DNA of 42,304 bases from a virus (IMGVR_UViG_3300033150_001419:1-42304), one strand, 5' to 3'; numbered from the stretch's first letter, positions 1-8,366 are shown. Notes: generated from the letters alone by a model not told the origin. Made by a program: numbers and translations.

Positions 1-1
1 G

Positions 2-505
2 AACCCCGTCAAAATAGCCATCATCGGCCCGCATGGTGTCGGCAAGACCACGCTCATCAAACAGGTCAAGGAGAAGGTCGGTTCCGAACTTCTGACTCCT
101 CCGGAGCTTGCAAGAGATATTTTGGAAGCCCTAAAAATGGACTGGCGGGATGCGGAATGGGATCGGCTCAGGGACTTTCAGATCACATTGTTCTCATACT
201 CCCTGCTGGTATCGCAAATGCCGGGTCCGTTGCTGGCCGACAGATGCCCCTTGGATGTTCTGGCATATACAACATACCAAAATCCTGCGAACGATATAGT
301 TGGCAGAGTAATCTCCGTAACGCAGCAGGCCGTTTCGCGCTATGATTGCATTTATTTTTACCGAAAAAAAACTTGCACATCTCCTGAACAACAAGTCATC
401 CAGGAGCTTCTTATCAAACTCTGCGCCATGTTTTTGGTGGAACCGCGTTATTTCTGTAGAGATGATACGGATCGCATCGTGGAGGAGATTGCGGAGAGAT
501 ATTAG
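2..505 (+). CDS. P-loop NTPase (AAA/kinase-like), 5' truncated
   Basis: The reading frame is open from base 2, so the start lies outside the window. The first codons give a Walker A loop (GPHGVGKTT) at about residues 9-17. Later there is DRCPLDVLAY (about residue 80), a pattern seen in NadR/thymidylate-kinase-like AAA ATPases of phages. It probably binds ATP and phosphorylates or senses a nucleotide-type substrate, but the substrate cannot be read from the sequence. It is the first gene of a plus-strand group and stops 8 bases before the next ATG, so the two are probably cotranscribed. Family assignment rests on the P-loop and the DR-x-PLD motif only. Confidence 0.75.
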   Translation, partial: NPVKIAIIGPHGVGKTTLIKQVKEKVGSELLTPPELARDILEALKMDWRDAEWDRLRDFQITLFSYSLLVSQMPGPLLADRCPLDVLAYTTYQNPANDIVGRVISVTQQAVSRYDCIYFYRKKTCTSPEQQVIQELLIKLCAMFLVEPRYFCRDDTDRIVEEIAERY

Positions 506-513
506 GAGGAATT

Positions 514-1143
514 ATGACCCCGAAGGAGCGACCGATAATCTTTAGCGCGGAAATGGTCAGGGCTATCCTGGAGGGCCGGAAAACACAAACAAGAAGGCCA
601 ATAAAGCCGCAGCCGCCAGAAGGCTACAAAGATCCCTTCTATAAACGTGATGAACAGCGGTGGTTTTTCAGGGGAATTACACCGGTGGTTGTATGGCCGA
701 TAAAGGGGCTGAAGGCACCTGGCCGGCCTGGGGATAGGCTTTGGATAAAAGAAACTTGGAGAAATAATGGTCGTTGTGAAAATGGAATTCAATACAAGGC
801 TGATATGCCTGAAGAAATAGTTAGTGGATTTATGTGGAAATCTCCCATCTATATGCCACGCTGGGCATCCCGAATCACTTTAGAGATAATGGATATCCGG
901 GTTGAAAGGATACAGGATATTACTGAAAAAGATTTTTTTGCTGAAGGTAGTTATTTTTATGAAAAAGAACCCGGGTTTTCAGCGTGGCATATTGGTAGCT
1001 TCTCTTCACTTGTCAATGAAAATACATGGAAAAACGCTTTTGCTCAACTATGGGACTCCTTTGGGATCAAAAAAGGCTTTGGTTGGGACATGAACCCCTG
1101 GGTATGGGTGATCAAATTCAAAAAGCTGGAGGATGCCTCGTGA
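514..1143 (+). CDS. Phage ASCH/PUA-like hypothetical protein
   Basis: A 209-residue protein with a strong Shine-Dalgarno (taggagga) 6 bases before ATG 514. It has the layout of a widespread phage family: an N-terminal IIFSAEMVRAILEGRKTQTRR block (about residues 8-28), GRPGDRLWIKETW in the middle, then YMPRWASRITLEI followed by VERIQDIT. This fold class (ASCH/PUA-like) is thought to bind RNA or modified nucleotides; the role in phages is unknown. Its TGA overlaps the GTG of the next gene, which suggests translational coupling. No truncation is seen. Confidence 0.8.
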   Translation: MTPKERPIIFSAEMVRAILEGRKTQTRRPIKPQPPEGYKDPFYKRDEQRWFFRGITPVVVWPIKGLKAPGRPGDRLWIKETWRNNGRCENGIQYKADMPEEIVSGFMWKSPIYMPRWASRITLEIMDIRVERIQDITEKDFFAEGSYFYEKEPGFSAWHIGSFSSLVNENTWKNAFAQLWDSFGIKKGFGWDMNPWVWVIKFKKLEDAS

Positions 1144-1855
1144 CCAAAATCGAATGGGCAGATGAGACATGGAATCCCGTAACCGGCTGCACTCCCGTCT
1201 CCGAGGGCTGCAAAAACTGCTATGCCCGGCGCATGGCAAATCGGATGCGGGGACGGTTCGGATATCCGGAGGATGATCCGTTTCGGCCCGCCACCATACA
1301 CGAAGACAAACTTTCGCAGCCCCTGAAGTGGAAAGAGCCGAGAAGGATCTTTGTCTGTTCAATGGGGGATCTGTTCCGACGAAGCGATCCGTTCGAATGC
1401 GTATAGTGGTCGAACACATATATCGCCTCGAAAGGTTGGGGTACGCCAAGGGCTTTTGGGATCATGTTTGGCTCGGTGTCACCGTCGAGAATCAAAAGAG
1501 AGCCGACAAGCGTATCTCAAAGCTCCTCACGATCCCGGCAGCGCACCGGTTCGTGAGCGTCGAGCCAATGCTCGGGCCGGTGGACCTGAAGTGGATCGAG
1601 ATCACGTGTGACGATACAGCGGTGGATTTCGGGATGACGGCCGACCGTCCACCTCGGATTGACTGGGTCATCTGCGGCGGTGAGACCGGCCTGGGTGCCA
1701 GGCCCATGGACCCCGACTGGGCACGAGACCTTCGCGACCAATGCCGTGAGGCCGGCGTCCCGTTCTTCATGAAACGAATGAGCGGGGGAACCGAACCTCC
1801 TCCCGATCTCATGGTGAGGCAATGGCCGGATGCAAAGAGCAAAAATGAAAACTGA
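1140..1855 (+). pseudogene. Three-Cys-motif DUF5131 (phage Gp37/Gp68) gene, frameshifted
   Basis: Starts at GTG 1140 and reads KIEWADETWNPVTGC, then a C-x6-C-x2-CY cluster and RRIFVCSMGDLF, the standard N-terminal half of the DUF5131 family, possibly related to radical-SAM-type enzymes. That frame hits a stop at 1404-1406. The C-terminal half (VWLGVTVENQ, RFVSVEPMLGP, ICGGETG, VPFFMKRM) continues in another frame to 1855. Between the halves only about 30 codons separate GDLF from WLGVT, and the usual segment with the LTKRP motif (roughly 25 residues) is missing. A deletion with frame change is therefore more likely than a single-base sequencing error. Neighbouring genes overlap at both ends. 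Confidence 0.7.
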
Positions 1856-2285
1856 AGACCTCGGCTACATCGTCTGCCCCGAAAAGAAAAGCTTGCCTCG
1901 GGTCCACGTGGAGGCCTGCACTGCGAATTGTCGAAGACGGGCTCAATGCCCGGCATACAAAGCGGTCATTCCGATGGATCAACAACAACAAAAACAAGGA
2001 GGGAACAGCATGGCAAGGATTGGAGAAAAAACACTGGCTCAGGCGGCTGGGCTTTGCGGATCGCTGCTCCGGGAGTACGAAAATGAGATTGACCAGGCCT
2101 TCAAGAAAGCCGAAGGAGACTCCCTGTCTGTCTCCATGACCCTGAAATTCTCCCCCGCCGCCGAGGGTAGCATCAGGGTGGACGCTGGAATCAGTTTTGT
2201 GGCGGAGAAGATAAAGGATACGACTTTCACCTTTGTGGACGAGGAGCAACTCGCCATGTTTGTAGACCCTGCGAAGAAGGGCTGA
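1845..2285 (+). CDS. Hypothetical phage protein, N-terminal Cys cluster
   Basis: A protein of 146 residues from ATG 1845, which overlaps the stop of the previous gene. The N-terminal 45 residues hold five cysteines ending in CRRRAQCPAY, a possible zinc knuckle. An internal in-frame ATG at 2010 has a far better ribosome site (aaggaggg, bases 1996-2003) and would give a 91-residue protein starting MARIGEKTLAQAAG. Two products, or a fusion of two once separate small genes, are both possible. The C-terminal part (SVSMTLKFSPA...IRVDAGISFVAEKIKD) looks like a compact alpha/beta domain found in small phage proteins of unknown role. It ends 2 bases before the convergent late operon. Confidence 0.65.
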   Translation: MKTEDLGYIVCPEKKSLPRVHVEACTANCRRRAQCPAYKAVIPMDQQQQKQGGNSMARIGEKTLAQAAGLCGSLLREYENEIDQAFKKAEGDSLSVSMTLKFSPAAEGSIRVDAGISFVAEKIKDTTFTFVDEEQLAMFVDPAKKG

Positions 2286-2287
2286 CA

Positions 2288-2815
2288 TCATCGGCGTATC
2301 GCCTCGACAAGCCCTTCGAGCATGCCTTTGACATCTCCTGCCTGGACACGTTTCTCTCTGCCCCTATGCCATGCGGACACGCCCAGGATGGACGCCCAGC
2401 CCAACCAGATCCATTGGGGAACCTCGGGCACCGTTTTTCCCGCAAGCGGCAGAACAACGTAAATCCCCAGGACCGCCAAGGGCCACAGGAACCCACACCA
2501 GGGGCGCCAAGAATACTGCGGCCAATGCTCCGACTTAGCCTCCACGCGCATGGTGCGGTTGACAATGTCCAGGCGTCGGGTCAATTCACGTTCGTATTCG
2601 AGATCCGCCAGAGTGATCCTGGCAGTCGTATCTTCGGGCTGCTCCTGGAGCCGGGTCAAGACCTTGGTGGGGGTGATCTCGGCTTCATCCTCCCCCAGGG
2701 ACCGGGCAAGAGCCGACACGGCCGCGCCTGCCGCAGCGCCCGGAGGTCCCAGGAGTGCACCGCCGATCGCAGGTGCAAATCCCATGATTGCCTTGCCTAC
2801 CGCTTTCCAGTCCAT
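2288..2815 (-). CDS. Holin, three-TM type
   Basis: 175 residues starting at ATG 2815 behind ggggaggtaatcaag. The N-terminal region holds a hydrophobic Gly/Ala segment (AIGGALLGPPGAAAGAAVSA), followed by a charged helix (EITPTKVLTRLQEQPED...ELTRRLDIVNRTMRVEAKSEHWPQYSW). A C-terminal pair of membrane segments spans FLWPLAVLGIYVVLPL and WLGWASILGVSAW. This is the layout of the GTA/phage 3TM holin family (known for letting endolysin reach the wall). It is the last gene of the late operon, directly after an M15-type peptidase, as expected for a lysis cassette. A longer open frame runs upstream but belongs to the peptidase region. Confidence 0.85.
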   Translation of the reverse strand: MDWKAVGKAIMGFAPAIGGALLGPPGAAAGAAVSALARSLGEDEAEITPTKVLTRLQEQPEDTTARITLADLEYERELTRRLDIVNRTMRVEAKSEHWPQYSWRPWCGFLWPLAVLGIYVVLPLAGKTVPEVPQWIWLGWASILGVSAWHRGREKRVQAGDVKGMLEGLVEAIRR

Positions 2816-2820
2816 CTTGA

Positions 2821-3244
2821 TTACCTCCCCAAAAGATAGATGTACTCCCCGCCTCTCCGGGTCCAATACTGGGTCCGAGCCTTCGGTCGCAGATCCACAT
2901 GAAACCCGATGGGCAGGAGTTTTTCGTCCCAGTGCCAATCGAAATAGACCCCCACGCCGGTGAATCCCATGCGGGTGAGCAGGTAGAACTGCTCGCGCGG
3001 GGGAGTGTTGGTCCGGAAGTGGAAGTCGCATGCCTTGCATCCCCGGTCTTTGCGATGATAGGAGCGGGGACTGTGCCCGTGCGCGCCGTCCACGTCCACG
3101 CAGCCCCCTACCTTTGCTTTCGAGCCTGGTCTTGACCAGCATGTGGAGCAGGACCCCGTCGATCATGTCTCCCGAGCCCGGATAGAACGGATCATCGAAT
3201 TCTTCCCGGTCAAAAAAAGGGATTTTGTCCCATGGTATAGCCAT
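2821..3244 (-). CDS. M15-type peptidoglycan peptidase (endolysin), frameshifted as read
   Basis: The N-terminal part (MAIPWDKIPFF, ATG 3244) is in one frame. The catalytic part is in the next frame from about 3110 down to 2821: VDGAHGHS-x-x-SYH, CKACDFHF, GFTGVGVYFDWHW and GFHVDLRP. The His/Asp/His pattern (SYH...DFH...HVD) fits zinc D-Ala-D-Ala/L,D-peptidases of the M15A kind used as phage endolysins. The switch falls in a short G-run (ggtaggggg on the minus strand, about 3102-3112), so one lost or added base restores a protein of about 140 residues. It may be a sequencing error or a real mutation. It lies 5 bases before the holin gene. Confidence 0.75.
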
Positions 3245-3251
3245 TTTTCGC

Positions 3252-3641
3252 TTACCCGCCGATGGTGCCTTCCCATCGCTCCTCGATTTTTTCCATTCTC
3301 CTGTCACCGGCCTTGAGGCGCTCGTCAATACGCCCCAGGGTGGTGTTGATGCTGCTCAGCGCTGCAACCATAGTTTCTTTGTCTCTCTCGCGCTTGGTTT
3401 CTATTGCAGAGATATGAGCTTTCAGGTCGTCGATCTTTTGGCAGATAGTGGTTGAGCAATCACTCCTGTCCGACTTGCAATCATCTACCTGCTTCAACTT
3501 TCCCATCTCCTCTCTCATCTCACCGACATCCCTCGTTAGGTTGCGCTGAGTCAGCTTCACAATCCCCCAAGCAACTCCGGAGCCAAAGACGGCAGTGGAT
3601 AAGAGAACAATCGTATAGAGCGATTTCCACATCGTGCTCAT
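3252..3641 (-). CDS. Membrane-anchored coiled-coil protein (possible spanin-like)
   Basis: 129 residues from ATG 3641, whose ATG overlaps the upstream TGA (ATGA). A second ATG at 3632 is better spaced from aaggga and is an alternative start. One N-terminal membrane helix (SLYTIVLLSTAVFGSGVAWGIV, shown here in two parts: SLYTIVLLSTAV, FGSGVAWGIV) is followed by a long charged coiled coil and two Cys near residues 60-70 (DDCKSDRSDCS). This topology resembles inner-membrane spanin subunits, and the place next to endolysin and holin fits lysis. No outer-membrane lipoprotein partner is seen, so the role stays tentative. Confidence 0.6.
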   Translation of the reverse strand: MSTMWKSLYTIVLLSTAVFGSGVAWGIVKLTQRNLTRDVGEMREEMGKLKQVDDCKSDRSDCSTTICQKIDDLKAHISAIETKRERDKETMVAALSSINTTLGRIDERLKAGDRRMEKIEERWEGTIGG

Positions 3642-5368
3642 TCCCTTTCTTCCAGGACCCAGACGGGTCTGTGCGTCCACTCGATGGCCCCGATGTCCGG
3701 GACCTGCCTGCGTATCCTGGGCCGCCCCAGCAAGTCGCGGTCCGACAAGGTGACGCCCGAGTCCAGGGTCCCGGCGTCGATGCAGGGGGAGGTGGAGCGG
3801 AGGTGGAAGTTGCTGGTACCGGAGGGGTCGATGAAGAGGGGGTCGGCTTGGAGATTATTTTCTATTGTGTCTCCATTGCTATCCGAGGTATTCCAAGTAG
3901 AGACCGTCATTGCAGTCCCACGGTAATAAATGTTGGTAACTCCTGAACTATTATAAACTAGGTTGTTTTTGAAGGTATTGTTAAGGTTATCGGAGACGTC
4001 GTCTACTACAATTCCATACCCGTCTAAGCTATCCTTAGAATTAGCTCCACAATTGTAAATGATATTATTAGCTATAATGTTGTTTTCTTTATTATTATCT
4101 CCCTGACGCAACCTTATTCCTGCTTCTTCGCAGTTTATGATACTATTGTTGGCGACAACATTGTCATGACAAACATACGGACTAAAGGCCTGTAGGTCTA
4201 TGCCTTGCGCAGTTCCGTAGGTTTTACAAGGCGAGTTAGTTGTATCTATAATAAGATTACAAAGAAACTTGTTGTTATTGCCGTTTATCTGATTTCGAAC
4301 CGTAAAATCCTGCATAATGTTTCTAGTAACCACATTGTTATAGCATTTTCCTTCAGGGCCGCCTATGCCGACAGCACGGCAGTAAGAAACATTTTTGCCC
4401 GAAAATATATTATCACTGACTATATTATCATAAACACCGTGATAATCTGTTGACGTGACACTAATCTCAACACAATTATGTCCCCAGTTTGCGATATAAT
4501 TAGAGATAATTTTCGAATCAGTTACACCGCTAGTAAACCAAACCCCGCTAGATACAGCAACATCATTGTGCTCGTAATAAGCATTAAATTTGCTATCAAT
4601 AGTATTGTTAGTAATGAACACATTTGTTGAAGGTTCATGTGTACTTGTATTTTCTGTTACCTTTATTCCATTAGGAGAGAGTTCCCCAAAACGACATTCC
4701 GTAATAGTTATATAATTAGAATATCCCACATAAATCGAAGCAGAATATCCTCCTATGATTTGAAGATTTTCCACCTTTACACCAGTAGCCTCTTGTATAA
4801 ATAAAGGATAGTAGTATTTGCTCCCCTTTATTGAGTTATAAGTGGTTGCTGGATTTCCTTCTGAATAAACATACAGCAAAGTGTTCGAAGTGTCATAATA
4901 CCATTTGTATGTTGAATTGACCGCATTTGAAGATTCTGCTTTTATAACTTCTTGGTCGTCAATTAATAGTCTTCCTGGTGTATGACTATAAGTTATATGC
5001 CACACATTGTTTCCATCATCTGTCCAATTGCTGGATTCGTCCCAGCCGTCTACTTCTCCAATAACACTAATGGTAATAGTATCTCCTTCTCTTCCTCTTA
5101 AAATAACTGGATTATCTGCTGTGCCTGAGTCTTCTGCGTACCATCGAATAACACCTGACTCATAGTATGTCTTAGTCCCTCCAGGTGTATCAGCTCTTAT
5201 TTCAACGATGTCCCCAGAGTTTAGATCTTCATTGTTGAAGACACCCCGGATAGATGTATAATCACAGCCGCTGGAGCAAACCGTATAGGTAGTCGCCCAA
5301 GCCCGCAGGCCGATTAGAACAACCAGAACGAACAGCGTCCAAAATATCAGCCTTGTCCTGTTGCGCAT
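3638..5368 (-). CDS. Secreted right-handed beta-helix protein, tail-spike or depolymerase-like
   Basis: 576 residues. A signal-like N-terminus (RLIFWTLFVLVVLIGLRAWA) precedes many short beta-helix turns rich in N-x-I and NN (for example VENLQIIGG, ITNNTIDS, VVANNSIINC, IIANNIIYNC). The C-terminal block ADPLFIDPSG...FHLRSTSPCIDAG...DIGAIEW is the ending seen in choice-of-anchor-Q/beta-helix proteins. Such folds bind or cut polysaccharide. About bases 3860-5250 are clearly richer in A+T than the neighbours, suggesting recent acquisition of this module. A signal peptide is unusual for a virion part, so export to the host surface is an alternative to tail attachment. Confidence 0.75.
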   Translation of the reverse strand: MRNRTRLIFWTLFVLVVLIGLRAWATTYTVCSSGCDYTSIRGVFNNEDLNSGDIVEIRADTPGGTKTYYESGVIRWYAEDSGTADNPVILRGREGDTITISVIGEVDGWDESSNWTDDGNNVWHITYSHTPGRLLIDDQEVIKAESSNAVNSTYKWYYDTSNTLLYVYSEGNPATTYNSIKGSKYYYPLFIQEATGVKVENLQIIGGYSASIYVGYSNYITITECRFGELSPNGIKVTENTSTHEPSTNVFITNNTIDSKFNAYYEHNDVAVSSGVWFTSGVTDSKIISNYIANWGHNCVEISVTSTDYHGVYDNIVSDNIFSGKNVSYCRAVGIGGPEGKCYNNVVTRNIMQDFTVRNQINGNNNKFLCNLIIDTTNSPCKTYGTAQGIDLQAFSPYVCHDNVVANNSIINCEEAGIRLRQGDNNKENNIIANNIIYNCGANSKDSLDGYGIVVDDVSDNLNNTFKNNLVYNSSGVTNIYYRGTAMTVSTWNTSDSNGDTIENNLQADPLFIDPSGTSNFHLRSTSPCIDAGTLDSGVTLSDRDLLGRPRIRRQVPDIGAIEWTHRPVWVLEERE

Positions 5369-5383
5369 CGCCCGGGCCCTCCC

Positions 5384-5830
5384 TTACGGCGTCCTGATGT
5401 AGACGTACACCGTGCCGCTTGCCGATGCCTCGCTCTGATTCGACCATGTGAAGGTATGCGCCCCGGACCAATAGACATAAGGCACCACGGGTTCCCTGCG
5501 TTCCGCTGCGGAGGACGACAGGTTGTTCAATTGCCCGCCGAAGAGGTCGATACCCGCCGCGTTGGTGATGGTGATGTCGTAATCTGCTGTGGGCGAATCC
5601 GCCGGGACGACTTCTGCATAAAGCACCATGCCGGAGATACCAGCGTCGGCAATTGTGGTGTTGCTGCTTGTGCCTGACCAGGCCACAGTGCATTTCCAGA
5701 CCTTGCTTGACAGCTTGGTCCATGATGTCGTTGCGGCAGCCCGCGCCTGTACAGCCAAGGCCAAAAGCAAGCCAATGATAACGATGATCAAAAAGACTAC
5801 GAGTGCATGCTTCCTCAAAAATGCCTTCAT
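5384..5830 (-). CDS. Exported structural-like protein with signal/TM segment
   Basis: 148 residues. Residues 10-32 form a hydrophobic segment (VVFLIIVIIGLLLALAVQARA) ending in an Ala-rich cleavage-like site, followed by a beta-rich domain (TSWTKLSSKVWKCTVAWSG...GMVLYAEVVPAD...YDITITNAAGIDLFGG). The second part resembles small phage structural beta-sandwich proteins. It lies 15 bases before the beta-helix gene and shares with it an export signal, so the two may work together. No enzymatic motif is visible. Confidence 0.6.
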   Translation of the reverse strand: MKAFLRKHALVVFLIIVIIGLLLALAVQARAAATTSWTKLSSKVWKCTVAWSGTSSNTTIADAGISGMVLYAEVVPADSPTADYDITITNAAGIDLFGGQLNNLSSSAAERREPVVPYVYWSGAHTFTWSNQSEASASGTVYVYIRTP

Positions 5831-5861
5831 GTTTCAGGTCCTCCCTTCTGTATTCGTATTG

Positions 5862-6449
5862 CTACGCTGCGGTATCGCCCTCAATGCGGATCGTGAAATC
5901 CACGGCGCTTGCAGCCGAAGCCCCTACGCCAATCACACGCTTGATCCATACGAAGATGATTTCACCTACGCCTAGGTTGGCATCATGGTCCCCCTGGTCT
6001 ACCCCTACACCACCAGCATAGTCTGTCGCTGTAGACCAGTCGCTAATCCCTGAGCCTGTTCCATTATGACCTGTGGTGTTTACGGAGGGAGCAGTACTCT
6101 CATTTGCTATGGTCTGAGCATTCCCGTCAGTAAGGTTTGCCGTTGCCGGAGTCTCAACAGCAAACGAGACACTGTTGCCTGTCCCAACATCGGACTCCTG
6201 GAGGTATACCTTGGCGTTTTGCAGCTCCAGGGACGCATGCTCGTTCTTGATGCAGATGCAGCGATATTCCGTGTCACCCGCCGAAGCCTCAGCGCCAGAG
6301 ACATCATCGAAGAGATTGTTGTCGCTGTCGTCCGTGACCTCCGTGGAACTGCGATAATTACCCAGGGAAGAGTCAGGGTCCGATTGCGCCCCTCCATCGC
6401 TTGTTGCTCCTGTAAGGTACTTCTTTAGATCACTCGCCGTAATAGCCAT
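5862..6449 (-). CDS. Phage structural protein, hypothetical
   Basis: 195 residues from ATG 6449, chosen because ggagggcgat sits just before it; an upstream in-frame ATG at 6470 lacks such a site. The protein is acidic, rich in Gly/Ser/Thr/Asn and almost free of long helices (DPDSSLGNYRSS..., IFVWIKRVIGVGASAAS...DFTIRIEG), as in tail or baseplate beta proteins. The start lies inside the end of the preceding gene (overlap of 25 bases), which suggests coupled translation. No specific family was recognised. Confidence 0.65.
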   Translation of the reverse strand: MAITASDLKKYLTGATSDGGAQSDPDSSLGNYRSSTEVTDDSDNNLFDDVSGAEASAGDTEYRCICIKNEHASLELQNAKVYLQESDVGTGNSVSFAVETPATANLTDGNAQTIANESTAPSVNTTGHNGTGSGISDWSTATDYAGGVGVDQGDHDANLGVGEIIFVWIKRVIGVGASAASAVDFTIRIEGDTAA

Positions 6450-6655
6450 ATCGCCCTCCAAAAATACCAATAAAGGTTATCGTACCACGGCCCCTTGACT
6501 ATCTTGCCGTCAATGAGCCTTCCAGGCCGCTTGGGCCAAACAGCTTTCTCTTCCTTAAAGTCAGTATAACGAAACCTCTGATGTTGGCCAGATCGCAGCC
6601 GATATTTTCCTCGCCCGGTTACAGGGTCGTATTCGTTGATCCATATCTTTTTCAT
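6425..6655 (-). CDS. Small basic hypothetical protein
   Basis: 76 residues from ATG 6655 behind ggaggga. It starts MKKIWINEYDPVTGRGKYRLRSG and ends with an aromatic, basic tail (YWYFWRAIWLLRRVI) that could be an amphipathic or membrane-contacting helix. It sits between the LamG-repeat tail protein and a structural protein in the tail block. No family recognised. Confidence 0.6.
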   Translation of the reverse strand: MKKIWINEYDPVTGRGKYRLRSGQHQRFRYTDFKEEKAVWPKRPGRLIDGKIVKGPWYDNLYWYFWRAIWLLRRVI

Positions 6656-6657
6656 GG

Positions 6658-7923
6658 TCAATCTTCCCTCCACCTTTCTTCGTCCCACGCCAGTTTGCCC
6701 CAGGGCAGGTTGTTCCATCCGTAGCGCGAAAGATCAATGTCTTCCAGGATCCTGAACAGTAACGTCAAGTCTGATCGTACCTTTCCTGCCATGTCATAGA
6801 CTGCTGTGAGGTCGGACCGGGCAATACCCCTGACATCAAAAAGTGCCGTGAGATCCGACGTTATCCTGTTCGCTATATCGTAAACGGCAGTCAAATCAGC
6901 CTGTACAGTCGAAAGAATGTCAAAAAGCGCTGTGAAGTCAGATTGGATACGATTGAGGATGTCGAACCGTGCCGTGAGATCCGACTGCACAATCCCAGCC
7001 ATATCATAGAGACAAGTCAGGTCAGATTGCACTCGACCTGCCATATCGTAGACAAAGGTCAGGTCTGAGTTTATCCTGTTCAGAACATCAAACTTCGCTG
7101 TAAGATCGGATTGAGCCGTATTGAGTAGATCATAGACCAGAGTTAGGTCTGAGTTTACGGTGGTGGTGCCTCCCGCCCCCGCCCCGAAGTCCACCATGTA
7201 CCAGTATTGGGGGACGAGGATGGAGCAGTAGGGCTCGGCGTAGAGTTGGGCGATTTCGGCAAAAGTCAAAACTCTTTCGTATAAGGTAACAAGAGAAATT
7301 ATTCCGTCAAATCCTTCCCCTGGTGTCGCATCACCAACGTTACCTATACAAAGTGCCGCTGTTGTATCAGAACCAAATGTAACCCCGGCACTTCCACTGG
7401 TTCCTGAATCATTATCAATATATAAGCTGGGGGTGTTTCCTGACCCTCCAGTAGTTAAAACATATTGGTGTTCTCCACTTAATAATGTTTTTTCAAAACC
7501 GCTGCTAAAATCCTTACTCTCAAATTTTAACTCGTCAGCAGTATTATTTCTAGCAAATTGCCAACGCATATCAGCCGAATCCCAGCCATCCCTTTTCGCT
7601 ATTAACTGATTATGTCTAGTCTTAGTTCCGCTAAAATTCGCCCGAACAACAATAGATAATGGCCCACCACCGCCCGGATCAAGTGTGCCAATCTTAACCC
7701 TGTCATCATCATAGTTATAATATAATCCTTCGGCAACCCACTCAAGATTTTCTAAATCACTGCTGGACTCATTATGGAAAGCTAAATTGAATATCTTATT
7801 CCCCCCACCCTCATTAAGCAACCAGCACCCCACCTGTCTCTGTGCCAGGGGATGAGTCGGGTCAATCCTGCTGCCGTAGGGAGGCTTTTTGCGCGGATCT
7901 GGGTTTTTAACAAATCGGAACAT
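6658..7923 (-). CDS. LamG/ConA-like tail protein with ten 14-residue repeats
   Basis: 421 residues. Residues about 45-230 form a laminin-G/jelly-roll-like domain (LSIVVRANFSG, YVLTTGG...SLYIDND, FDGIISLVTLYERVLTFAEIAQLY), a carbohydrate-binding fold common in phage receptor-binding proteins. Residues 257-396 are exactly ten tandem 14-residue repeats with consensus x-S-D-L-T-x-x-[YF]-D-[IMV]-x-x-x-[VIA]. A Trp-rich tail (YGWNNLPWGKLAWDEERW) follows. The LamG part is more A+T-rich than the flanks. Likely a trimeric tail or fibre component that contacts the host surface. Its ATG overlaps the upstream TGA (TGATG). Confidence 0.8.
   Translation of the reverse strand: MFRFVKNPDPRKKPPYGSRIDPTHPLAQRQVGCWLLNEGGGNKIFNLAFHNESSSDLENLEWVAEGLYYNYDDDRVKIGTLDPGGGGPLSIVVRANFSGTKTRHNQLIAKRDGWDSADMRWQFARNNTADELKFESKDFSSGFEKTLLSGEHQYVLTTGGSGNTPSLYIDNDSGTSGSAGVTFGSDTTAALCIGNVGDATPGEGFDGIISLVTLYERVLTFAEIAQLYAEPYCSILVPQYWYMVDFGAGAGGTTTVNSDLTLVYDLLNTAQSDLTAKFDVLNRINSDLTFVYDMAGRVQSDLTCLYDMAGIVQSDLTARFDILNRIQSDFTALFDILSTVQADLTAVYDIANRITSDLTALFDVRGIARSDLTAVYDMAGKVRSDLTLLFRILEDIDLSRYGWNNLPWGKLAWDEERWRED
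6736..7155 (-). repeat. Ten tandem 42-bp units coding 14-residue SDLT repeats
   Basis: The ten units are in frame and contiguous (residues 257-396 of the LamG protein). Each carries SDLT (one SDFT, one QADLT) followed by a Tyr/Phe-Asp pair. Linker positions vary (MAGRV, LNRI, IANRI, VRGIA). The base sequence of the units has diverged much more than the protein pattern, so this is an old, selected repeat and not a fresh slippage array. Confidence 0.95.
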
Positions 7924-8366
7924 CAGGCTACCGTCTCGCCGTAGGTGTTATACTTGACTGTGTTTCCGCTTGCTGCCAGGGCTGCTCCGGCCTTATTCTG
8001 CACGAGGATCTTGAACTGATCAGGCGTGGCCATAAGCATCCTTGCAAACACCCGCTGGGTCATAGCTCCTGTCCCCTCTCTCAGGGGGATGATCGCATCA
8101 GGAGCACGGGCAGGCTCCACACTTGATCCCCCATCCTCGAAATTCGTTCCATCCGAGCGGGCTATGAGCCAGATATAGATTACGGGGTTAGTGGACGAGG
8201 ACAAATCCACCGATGCCAGGTAGACCTCAATATCCACAAAAAGGTCCTTGTTTGTGCTGTTGTCTATGGCAGAGCTGATCGCAAGCCCATCGTCGGCCAA
8301 ACTGTCCAGATCTGTACTGAGGGCTGTCGTCCATGACCCATAGCCGGTCCAGGTTACTTCTCCCAT
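7923..8366 (-). CDS. Phage virion structural protein
   Basis: 147 residues from ATG 8366. The pattern TWTGYGSWTTALSTDLDSLADDGLAISSAIDN...DLFVDIEVYLASVDL...PVIYIWLIARSDGTNFEDG is typical of a small beta-rich virion protein carried next to tail-fibre genes in many phages. No catalytic motif. It is immediately upstream of the LamG-repeat gene with stop and start overlapping, and probably forms part of the same tail assembly. Confidence 0.7.
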   Translation of the reverse strand: MGEVTWTGYGSWTTALSTDLDSLADDGLAISSAIDNSTNKDLFVDIEVYLASVDLSSSTNPVIYIWLIARSDGTNFEDGGSSVEPARAPDAIIPLREGTGAMTQRVFARMLMATPDQFKILVQNKAGAALAASGNTVKYNTYGETVA

